Shown: positions 11,410-20,421 of the stretch, piece by piece
Layout: every line of letters starts with the position of its first letter
Position numbering within the stretch: the first letter of the stretch is position 1
Assembly (NCBI GenBank): GCA_029168955.1
Contig: JAPDOI010000186.1
Coordinates: 1,054,001 to 1,118,000 of the forward strand
DNA: 64,000 nt
Reading direction: 5' to 3'
Origin: Aplectana chamaeleonis
Lineage: Eukaryota > Nematoda > Chromadorea > Rhabditida > Cosmocercidae
Made by a program: the position numbers and the translations under genes
Notes under the pieces: generated by a model
Told to the model about the DNA's origin: nothing
What the model saw: only the letters and a program-made list of their open reading frames with translations
The model's database searches: none

Positions 11410-12013
11410 CTCTGAGAAAATTTGCCGCGTCAGTGCCGGGAAAGTACCGCGACCCTCGGCTGTGCCGCGATAGTTCAGCGATAGCACCGCATCGGCTCCG
11501 TGATCAGACGATTTTGTAGCCGTGTCTTGAGCCTCGATATCGCTGCGATAGTACCGCGGCGGCTCCGCGTTAGAACCGCGCCGGCTTCGCGAGGATGCAG
11601 CAGTGAACCCGCGTGGAGTACGATGTACTATCCTGTGTGGTGAAACGAAGTTGTCGCTGGTTCAATTACCCATGTTTGAGGTATATTCCGTATTTCCTTG
11701 GGCGCAATAACGGCGGTAATCTGTGTCTCTACTAGACAGATGACGTAATAACCGCAGGTGCGTATTTTTGGATCTTAGGTACACTCTAGTTGTATAATAA
11801 TTCTCGAAAAACTTCACACGAGATACTCTTCCGGGGCCGCTGCAGCACTATCGCGGTGCCGAAGCGGCACTGTCACATCACCGCTACGGCTCCGCGGTAG
11901 TTCCGCCACGGCTCCGCGCTAGTGCCGGCGCGGCCCCGCGATAGTGCCGCTTCAGTGCCTGTAGGCTCCGAAGCGGCACTATCGCGGAGCCGCAGCGGCA
12001 ATTTCTCTCAGAG
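11410..12013. mobile_element. CTCTGAGAG MITE with TA duplication, copy 1
   Basis: The ends are CTCTGAGAAAATTTGCCGC and GCGGCAATTTCTCTCAGAG, flanked by TA at 11408-11409 and 12014-12015, which suggests Tc1/mariner mobilisation. The interior is made of words such as ATAGTGCCGC, GCGGCTCCGCG and GCGGTAGT. A second copy is at 39643-40317. Confidence 0.8.
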
Positions 12014-12023
12014 TACATCCTAC

Positions 12024-15000
12024 CAGTAATGCACTCCTTCTTTTGTGGTGGCGGAAATACAAATCTTCAAAACCGTCATTTTTCAGTGAATTAAACGGCC
12101 AAAGCTTATTTTTAGCCCAATTAGGCGCAGTAAGCTTTCCCAGAAAGTTCTGAGCAATGGCACGCACTAAATTCCACCGCGAACCAGAGGGTATGTTACA
12201 ACATAATAACACAATGCACAATTACGAACGCAAAGTATTAATCAGAGCGATCCGTGCCGGCTGTATACAGTAACAGAGCTATTTCACCAGAACATTCCCC
12301 AAGGCGGCTCTGTGGTAAGCTGATCACAACCGCCGGATCCATTTCCTGGTTTTTGAATGTTCAATCCGCACTTCAAAAGAATATTTCCCATTCGTCTGGA
12401 GTAAAACTGAGCGGAAAAATTAGAGAATACATCTTTTTCCAGCGCTGTTGTTTCTCCGATATCTTCCTTCGCGTCCACCACGACATGGATGTTGGGTTGC
12501 GCGAGAAAATCCATTAGGTTTGCCTCGAGAACTTCCTGAAAAAAATCATGGATGTTGTATATATTTTTCATCGTTAGGGCCTAGTGCATACTTGGCGCGA
12601 AGGGCTACGCGACATATAAATCGACCACAAGTTGATATTGCTGAGATGCACTGTCGCTGTCGCGCGTCGCGGAAAGTACGCACTAAGCCTAAGGCCAATG
12701 GTATAGTTTCGCGACACGCGGTTGCGTCGTTCTGCACAGCGTCAGCAACCGCCTGTCGCGAAGCTTCCGCCCTTTAAAATTGTCGCTGTCGCAGCGCGCT
12801 GCACAGCTACAGCGACAGTGGCATCGGCACATTTGGAGTATGTCTGCCCTCCGCGAAACGTTACTGCGACGGACATGCGACATCCCGCCACGATTTGTGC
12901 TGAATGTCATGACTGTCGCTCATGACTGCGACAAATTATACCATTGAGATAAAGGGCGGCAAAGTTCAACGAAGCCGGGGTCTTGGTGGCGCGCCTTTAG
13001 GCCAATGGTATACTTATGCGACACGCGGTCGCTTCGCTCTGCACAGCGACAGCGACCGCCTCCCGACCTTCATACCGGGATCATACTTCTCGCGGCGAGC
13101 GACCGCGACAGTGCATGCCGGGCATATCGATTTTTGGTCGATATGCATTAGAAACATTGCGTCGCGTCGCTGGTCGAGTGAAGTATATTCGCAGCCTTGA
13201 ATCTAACGCTGTCGCAGTACGCTGCGCAGCGACAGCGACTATAGCATCGGCACGCTTGCAGTATGTCAGCCATCCGCGACCGTTCCTACGACGGCCACTG
13301 CCATTGCTCCGATGCTGGTCGCGCCACGATTTGTACCAGATGTCATGACTGTCGCTCATGAAAGCGACAATGCATACCATTGACCTTACGGTGAATCATT
13401 CTCGAAGCTGAGCTCTCTTTCCCATGGAGCCTCAACATCAGCGCAGCCGAGCCATAACACTCCCCGAACAGTACTCGTCAGACGCGAGTGATACATAGAA
13501 GTGCAAGGAGTCATGGGGTGGACTAAATCCCATACAGCCTTTCGAGCAAACATCCGAATTAGGACACTGGCGTAAGGAGCTGTTGCCTCTACCTCATTGT
13601 GAGAGTGCATCGCTAAAACCTCGCTGAAGGTCGCGAAGGATACACAGCAGACCGGAAGTAAAACCTAGGTTCCGAACCCCTATTGATGGGTTGAGATCCG
13701 TCTCCAATCGCAGGTTTCTATGGTTCTAGAAGGAGGTTGAACGCATACTCCTAGCTTGTGTTTTGTTATGTCCTAGAGTCAGAGGTGGCACGACCGCGGG
13801 CGTAAGGGCTACACAGTTGGAGCGGTACAGATCCCCTTACTCAAGCGTCGAGCATATGGGGTTGGGTCTGATCAGCCTGTCGCGCCGAGATCGATCAGTA
13901 CTCAGGCAAATCGCCGCATTCAATGCGTGCCGAGTATGCATTCAACTTGAAGACAAGGTGGTTTTGAGCACAGTCAGGGAACGTGCTGCTATTATCCAAA
14001 AAATGTAAGTATACGACGTACTCCTGCGACGGGACTGAGAGGTCGGCAGCTTTGCCGGTTCGATTATCCAAGCTTGCGGTACTTTGACCGCCCGGCCGCT
14101 GGAAGCCTCGTCCAATCGCCCCAGATGGTGCTTGGCGAGCTGGCCGTGTCGCACGTCGGTGTGCTAGCCGCATCGCGTCTGGGTGCTGCTACGATAGCGC
14201 TGGACTACCTTTCAGCACGTACTCCTGCGATTGAATTTTGCGGCACATGATCCTGCTAAGAAATCTTGCAGCACGTGTTGCTGTTTGGAGCACGTGTCCC
14301 TGTGATGAAGCCTTTCGATGGGTGTGGTCACTCGAGTTGAATGCATATTCGACACGAATTGAATGCGGCAATTTTCTGGGTATGTTGACGTGACGTATTA
14401 TTCTGACGGGAGTTGATTGGCGAAAATTGTGTATTTCAAGCGGGCCTCAGGGTCTCACTTTGTACGCAGTAATCCCGCAGCGGCAGTGATGATTTGTAGG
14501 GAGCAAAGCGTGCACATCCCTGTCATCTGAATGACTTACTTGACTTAGTTGGCTGGCTTCCAACGGTTTAGCCGAGGTGTGCCGTCCTAGTAGTCAGCCG
14601 TGTCCAATGGTCACGGTCCTTAGCCCCAATTCGAACACAGTCAATCCACTGGTCACTATTCCACTTCCTGCGAAACAAAACATCGCGCCTGAATTGCCTT
14701 CTAATCCCGAATCATTTCGAATCCTCCTTCACCACATCCGTCCAAAACTTTCGCCTAGGTCTAGGCGGCCGTTTCCAGATAGGACTCGGAAGCATCCCCA
14801 GGGCGTGTTGATCAAGACGATCCAACGGTCTCCTCAAAAAATGCCCAAACAAACGAAGTCGACCTTCAGTTGCCGATTGAGATGGCGTTGGGAGATGTTG
14901 GCACCTCCCTTGTGCCAGGCGCCGATGCAAGGCGTTGACTTCGTTGTAGAGATCTTCGTTGCGGCACATCCGCGGCCAGAAATATCCGAGCAAACGTCTG

Positions 15001-17037
15001 AACAGCTTGCCTCCTCTCCATGCGAACCCACCTTTCCATATGCGTTTTTGGTGCTGCTCACGTCTCCGATCCTTACAACATGATAGGGCGAGTAGAGGAT
15101 AAGTGGACGCCTGGTCATCTGAACGTCCCCCGAAATCGGGGCGGCAGCTATATCCGTTTCTCCGGACCCCAATGCAAATGGAGGGACGAGTGGCTCCTCG
15201 TCGCTGCATAGAGGGTGCGTGTGCGCTTCTCCTCTCCATTTTATGTTTTGACTGAAAACGAAAAAAAAATCTTCCCAACAGCACTCGCTCACCTTACTCA
15301 ATATACTCTGTGCGGCATTCTGAATGTCGTCCCGCATTCTCATATACATTACGTTAGCTTTGATCTTGAGAGCATTATAGCGCGCTTTAGCTGAAAATTA
15401 GTACTTAGGAAGTGTTCGCGATTATGACCGCCTTCGACATTCCACCCTAAGTCGAAAAGTTAAAGACCCCTTGCTATAATAATGCCAAAAAATTGGTCAA
15501 AGATGAGCAATCTATTAGCCCGTTACGGCCCCCAATTTGAATGTGGCATGCCCGTCAAGCCCACTTCCTCGACGGCCAACAAGAAAGTGGGAGTGACGGA
15601 AACGCTACTATCAAGTTTCGGAGCCAGCCTAATTTTTAGCTGCTCTCGTGACAATCTGGTAGCAATCAACCTCGGACTTCTTGATTTTGATGAAAATTCG
15701 AAGACTATTTTCATCGTCAACACTGCCTTTGATAAGGCCTGAGAATGACTTGTGCACACTTCTTTTCAAAGCGAAGGCTACATAGTAAAATGCAGAACCG
15801 CGGTGGCAGGACGCGACCCGCGCCTTTGTGCGAGCTCACTCGGCCTCGCATTTATACTTAGGTGGAGGCAGCATACGCGCTCAAAAACGCTATCTAATGG
15901 TCTCTCAGCTCGAAGGTTTTAGAGCTGCTAGTATTGGGAACTGAGAGAAACCCGAGAAAAAGGTGGAAATACGCAATTTTTGATAATCTTGTGCGGTTGG
16001 ATCTATCATTTCATAACTTTATTGTGTAGGATTTGTAGAAAGCAATTCAAAAATCACTTCTTGAACGATAATCGGACCTTTTTGATGCAAGGCGTTCTCT
16101 GCGAGCAAAAAAAAGTCGCAAAACGACTTTTTGCGAACTCAGTAGCCCACCGTGTGCTCCTTAAAGGCAGTGTTCACGATAATCTTCAATTTTGAGATTA
16201 TTCGCTATATTGATTAAGTGGCCCCCGGGTAGAACCAAAATGACATCAAAATTGAGAAAAACGCACCGGAAGTACACGAAATCCTTAAGTATCATCCCGC
16301 CTCTTAAGTATCACAGGAACTGTTTGTTGTGACAACGAAATCTTCTGTGGACCCGTCCTTTACAATTCTCTACTCTCTATTGCTCCGTTCTTTCCTTAGG
16401 GCCCAAACTAATACTGCTTTGCCTAAAATGTTCTTCCATTTTCGATTGACCCAATTTCCCACCGGTGACAACCACCATGAACATGTTCATACAAGTGGAC
16501 AACTAGTCCAGGCATGAGAATAATGTCACTGAAATACGACACTTTAGTGCGTTTCTCGCCGCTTCTTCGTAATTTTGGTAACCGTTGGTGGCCAACGCAT
16601 TGTTTTATGTGGAAATCTCTGGGAAGAAAATCATCGTGAACACTGCCTTTAAGCATCTGTGTGCATTGCGCCATGCGAACTTCGCTATGAAATGGAGTGT
16701 ACGCATGTACAACCTTCTTTCCTATGGTTTTCCATGAAATTGTTCAGTCTGTCATCCGTGCTCTCGTCCTCGTCTTCCTCCTTGATGTCCAATGGCCATA
16801 ATCTGCCCATGTCGCAAGCAACTGCTGGATTAACACACTCATTGGGCTGGTTTTCCACTTGCCTTGGCCGATCTTCTTCTTTTCTTCGATTTTGGGAGGA
16901 CTGGCCAGTGATTGAGGGCTCTGGAAATTCAAAGACTATCAAAGTCGAGGCTGAAAGTACCTAACGATCTGGAAAAGCCCTGTCTGATATGATGTTCTCC
17001 TTATCTTAACGGATTTTCGCTCCGCAGTTTCGGACAT
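12024..17037 (-). CDS. Gene X, 5' half: partly resolved exon chain
   Basis: Coding exons with good splice sites are visible on the minus strand, broken up by mobile elements. 17037-16961 is a candidate first exon (MSETAERKSVKIRRTSYQ) with an acceptor just upstream. 16920-16714 is acidic (KEEDEDESTDDRLNNFMENH). 15390-15293 reads KARYNALKIKANVMYMRMRD and joins 16920-16714 in phase. 13623-13390 includes APYASVLIRMFARKAVWDLV. 12535-12288 includes EANLMDFLAQPNIHVVVDAK. 12149-12024 includes APNWAKNKLWPFNSLKNDGF. Phases do not fit at 16961/16920, 15293/13623, 13390/12535, 12288/12149 and 12024/10788, so exons are missing or mis-bounded, or more than one gene is present. No known domain was recognised. 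Linking these exons to the 3' half rests on strand and order only. Confidence 0.55.
12577..12697. mobile_element. GGCCTAGTGCATAC foldback MITE
   Basis: The ends are GGGCCTAGTGCATACTTGGC and GCGGAAAGTACGCACTAAGC. The core has a GATATTGCTGAGATGCACTG phrase. Related copies are at 19540, 55466 and 58699, and a GGCCGGGATCATACTTC variant at 13072, 17430, 49808 and 53797. Confidence 0.7.
12693..13383. mobile_element. pair of GGCCAATGGTATA foldbacks, one with a nested MITE
   Basis: Two related elements run 12693-12947 and 12999-13383. Left ends read GGCCAATGGTATA; right ends read TATACCATTGA or GCATACCATTGA preceded by CTGTCGCTCATGA. The second contains a GGGATCATACTTC foldback at 13072-13198. All lie in one gap between gene X exons. 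Confidence 0.65.
14560..15010 (-). mobile_element. 5'-truncated non-LTR retrotransposon (RTE-like C terminus)
   Basis: The minus strand encodes the region after the reverse transcriptase typical of RTE-type LINEs: RLRLFGHFLRRPLDRLDQHA, then WKRPPRPRRKFWTDVVKED. After a frameshift comes RRKWNSDQWIDCVRIGAKDR with DHW. No catalytic RT core is present, and stops and shifts break the frame. It sits in the gap between gene X exons 15293 and 13623 and is a dead fragment. Confidence 0.75.
15475..15733. mobile_element. TTAA-type MITE, decayed half copy
   Basis: The right end (TCAACACTGCCTTTGATAA) matches the AGGCAGTG family, and the interior shares the CGGCCCCCAATTTGA phrase with the copy at 50899. 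The left terminus is missing. Confidence 0.6.
16161..16652. mobile_element. TTAA-flanked AGGCAGTG MITE, subfamily 1
   Basis: The element is TTAA, then AGGCAGTGTTCACGATAAT, an interior, CGTGAACACTGCCT, then TTAA. TTAA duplication is the piggyBac hallmark. Copies sharing the same interior are at 39089-39578 and, inverted, at 50401-50902. No transposase is encoded. Confidence 0.85.
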
Positions 17038-17102
17038 CCTTTTTTATATCACGCTGTTCGAATATTCCGGATTCTCGTGGACAGACGATTTTGCTTCCAT
17101 TA

Positions 17103-17307
17103 TATAGTGGAGTCCACCAGAGTGTCTCATTTACTTATCAATAAGAAGCGGTCGGCTGGGGATCAATGTGCATGAATCCCATAACAGAACGCTCAATACC
17201 GATTGATCGAGAGCGGTTGTGCTGAAATGAGTTTCATGTTCATTGATCTTCAATCGACCGCTTCTCATTGATAAGTAATTGAGACACTCTTGGTGGACTC
17301 CACTATA
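17103..17307. mobile_element. TATAGTGGAGTCC foldback
   Basis: Near-perfect inverted arms, TATAGTGGAGTCCACCA and TGGTGGACTCCACTATA, each continuing through GTGTCTCA, TTACTTATCAAT and GAAGCGGTCG. It lies just upstream of the candidate first exon of gene X, so it could affect that promoter. Confidence 0.75.
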
Positions 17308-17914
17308 CTATGTTGCACCAGCGGTTGCCAGCAACTGCACACCGGAATTCCACTCCGATATTAACAGCACACTTAGCTTCGGGGCGAAATTCATATCCAC
17401 AGTTGCAGACAGCCGATCTTCAAAATTAAGGCCGGGATCATACTTCCAGCGACGATAGACGCGATGCAATGTTAACCATCCATATCGACCGAAAATCAAT
17501 ATGCCTTATGTGCACAGTCGCTGTAGCTGATCGAGGAAAGTACGATCTCGGCCTAATCGTAGAAGCATCAAAAAATAATCGTGTTAAAAAATGGTGGTGC
17601 CAACTCGATTCTGTTAAAGGTGAGTGCGCAAAAGCGGTTTTCTGCAACTACGGATGTTAATTTCGCTCCGAAACGTTGCATCGGAACTATTTTTTTTTCG
17701 GAGCGAGGTTTACATGTCGCAATGCAGAATCGAGGGCTTGTCCAGAGCTCCTCCCATTTGAACACTTTCGGCCTTTAGCTGTCTGCCGCCTATACACCAT
17801 GTAAAGCGAGCCCCGAAATGGAAAGTATTATAATTTTTTAGAGGAGCCGCGCCGTAGCTACTTGGTACAGTTGGTGAGTGCAGAAACAAGGGGATTGGTC
17901 TTACATTCGATCCT
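17308..17914. repeat. composite of smaller MITEs
   Basis: It includes a GGCCGGGATCATACTTCC foldback at about 17428-17552 inserted in a second palindromic element whose arms carry TTTCGCTCC and CGGAGTGGAA-type words (17320-17700). No gene was seen. Confidence 0.5.
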
Positions 17915-18688
17915 GGGCCTGTAGTAAGCCCCCCCTCTGCGCTGAGATGATATGACAACCGCGCGCTGAGGTGCCTCGGCGCACATGTGCAGTTGGCCGA
18001 CAGTGTGGTGAGCAATCAATGGCACGCAAGAGGTGGCCTTTTCAGTGAGAAAGGTCAGTGGTGGAACAGGAAGAACTTGGAAACCATCGGGCTGTGGCCT
18101 AGTGGTTATCGGTGAAGATTGTGTCGAGCACGACCAAGGTTCGGTTCCCACGGAGAATGGAAGTTTTTGCGAATAAATTGCGATGCGAGCGCTTTACTAA
18201 GGAGTGTAAAACTGAATAAACAACGAGCTCACTGGCGCAGTGGGATGATCGGGAGCAAATACATGGCATGACGCAGGTTCACTCGCCTGAGGGGGAGACG
18301 ACGAGAAATTTCTGGGAGAATCGATTTCGGGGATGATTTTGGCGTACTGTGCGTGGATGTGGAACGCCCAATTGCGGACTGCGACGACCGTCATTCGAGC
18401 CCCGTAAGTTGCAGAGGGGCAACTCACGACTCTCATATGACACCCGCGCTGCGTCTTCGCGCAACCCACGCTATTTCTCCTTGCCCCAGCAGCTGCGCGC
18501 AAGCGCGGAGGTGACCCTCATCGCACTCCAAGTGCGTCGAACCAGCCGAGTGGCCACCATTTCCGCCCGCAGAGAGACCTGCCATCGCAAACCATGCGAC
18601 GGTGTGATGAATGCGGCCCTGCCTCCCTGCATAAGTTGATCGCGTGCTGTGAGCTCACCTCAGCGTAAGGGGGCTTTACTACGGGCCC
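17915..18688. mobile_element. GGCCCGTAGTAAA-family element with tRNA-like segment
   Basis: The ends GGGCCTGTAGTAAGCCCCC and GGGGGCTTTACTACGGGCCC share at least 30 bp of imperfect inverted repeat. The interior has a tRNA-like stretch at 18085-18155 (TGGCCTAGTGGTTA A-box, GGTTCGGTTCC B-box) and a GC-rich block at 18240-18640 open in several frames. The open frames may be only a result of high GC. The same ends are found at 61046-62245. Confidence 0.6.
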
Positions 18689-19246
18689 TGCACATGTTGG
18701 CGCAAACTTTGTACACGTAACTTATGCCACTTGCGACATGGTTGCGCTAAGACGTCCTCTATACTTCCGCCGCCGAGCGACGTAGAGAAGTGCAATCCTT
18801 TAATATCGATCCTGCCGCGCCGCGTGGTCAATAATACAGGATTGCGCTCTGCTACACCGCTCGACTGCGGAAATATAAACGACGCATAGGAGAGTCTATG
18901 GAGCCCGTGCATCAAAATCACTGAAGCCTCTTTCACACTTGCCCGATCGACATCGGACGACTCGTTATCGAGTGTGTAATATCTATCTACCCTATCCTAT
19001 CCATCGTATCTATCTTGACTTATCAAACTTTATAACGAGCCGTCCGACGTCGGCCGACAAACTACGAAAGGGGCTTGAGCGCTTTCTGATAATGCGGAGC
19101 AATGAAGGTATAAAAAACACGCAAGCTGGTCTGTTCACGACGGAAATGGATGTTCACCCGGACAAAAAAAGCATGAGCTTACTCTTCAAAAACACTACCG
19201 CAGTAACACAGTAAAAAGGAGCATTGAACTAAGTTCTGTTCGAAAG

Positions 19247-19345
19247 AGACTGTCCGCCCACGCGGTCGGCGTGCGCGTCGATCGGCTGTCGCACGCAATG
19301 CACGCCGACCGCGTGGGCGGACAGTCTCATTCGGAATTTCTCAAT
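19247..19345. mobile_element. GAGACTGTCCGCC hairpin element, short perfect copy
   Basis: Arms reading GACTGTCCGCCCACGCGG and CCGCGTGGGCGGACAGTC surround a 40-bp centre, giving a near-perfect hairpin of about 100 bp. Longer relatives are at 24440-24708, 30735-30965, 44053-44283 and 55620-55845. Confidence 0.8.
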
Positions 19346-19439
19346 TAGAAACAGAGTACTGGCGAAGAATTAAACATCAAAATAACAGTGTCTAAAATGG
19401 ACAAAAAGGGAATCCCACTAGGACACCACAAGCGGTCGC

Positions 19440-19883
19440 ACCACGGTCATCGCGCGGCGCCCAATCGCAGGCGGAGAGCTTGATCGCGACGCGTTTGCCA
19501 GTCGTGGCGGGAGCTTCAATGTCCGGCGCGATTGTCTCAAGGCCTAGTGCATACTTCCCGCTACGAGCGACGCGTCATTGTGTTCGGAACAGATATTGAC
19601 AGAAAATCATTATGGTTTAAATGCACTATCGCTGTCGCGCGTCACGGAAAGTATGCACTAGGCCCAATGCCTCTTTCAGAGTTCGATAAACATGCGACAC
19701 GATGAGAGGATATCCATGAGCATCGATCGAGCTCGCGTCGATCTGTATTCCCAGCATAACATCGCGGCGATCAGCGATGGGAGTGTAAAATAGGTCTAAA
19801 GAGGACGCGATGTCGAACAGCGCCAAAACCCGATCGATATGGCTCCTAGCCATGTGATCACACAGCGCCGCGATCGAGATCTC
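19440..19883 (-). other. coding-like GC-rich segments interrupted by a MITE
   Basis: The minus strand of 19883-19674 reads HMARSHIDRVLALFDIASSL and DVMLGIQIDASSIDAHGYPL without stops. After a GGCCTAGTGCATAC foldback (19540-19668), 19538-19440 reads TTGKRVAIKLSACDWAPRDD. Composition differs from the AT-rich surroundings. The two parts may be exons or a relic of one gene. Neither is recognised and splice phases could not be fixed. Confidence 0.35.
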
Positions 19884-20379
19884 AAAGGCAGTGCCCACGA
19901 TAAAAACCATGTCTGATTTTTTTGGTGGAGATCGGCAGCTGCAAGGCCTAGCGCAGCCCTAACGTTGAAAAAAAACTAAGAAAAATGAGCTTGGAACGGT
20001 CCTCTACGGCCCCAAAGTTGGACACCCGTCAGCTCGTCACCCCCAAACGCACTTTTCACGCCCACCGACGTGAACAAATGAATGTTCGAGATTGTGAGAT
20101 GAGCGATGGTTTCCGATCAATAGCCCCGTTCTTCCCTTTATTCTCAACTTTTCTCTTTACTCAGGTCAGCTCGCTTACATCGGCTGCAAAAGACGGAAGT
20201 TACACGCCTCGGACAACTCGTCCACCATGCTTTCCTAGCTCAATTTGTGAGGGACCATATTTCCGTTCCTAGAAAGTCTTGTACGATTCCAAGAACATTA
20301 TTGGAATCAGAATGGGACCGTCTTCAAGATAGGCGGAAAAGCAGAAAAACGATTCCTATCGTAAACACTGCCTTTAAAA
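19882..20379. mobile_element. TTAA-type MITE, subfamily 2
   Basis: The ends AGGCAGTGCCCACGATAAA and CGTAAACACTGCCT match the family; the right flank is TTAA and the left is TCAA. The interior phrase CAAAGTTGGACACCC is shared with 27348-27835, and CAAAAGACGGAAGTTACA also with 23876-24358. It lies immediately downstream of the last clear chromodomain-gene exon. Confidence 0.8.
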
Positions 20380-20421
20380 CACCGATGAGAACCACAATCG
20401 CCACTGCGATCAGCCTTGATT

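Noticed and set aside
14577..15083. 168-codon plus-strand open frame
   Set aside because: It is the reverse of a LINE fragment whose minus-strand frame has recognisable motifs.
18197..18640. Overlapping long open frames on both strands
   Set aside because: All frames are open in this GC-rich interior of a TIR-bounded element, so openness is not evidence of coding.
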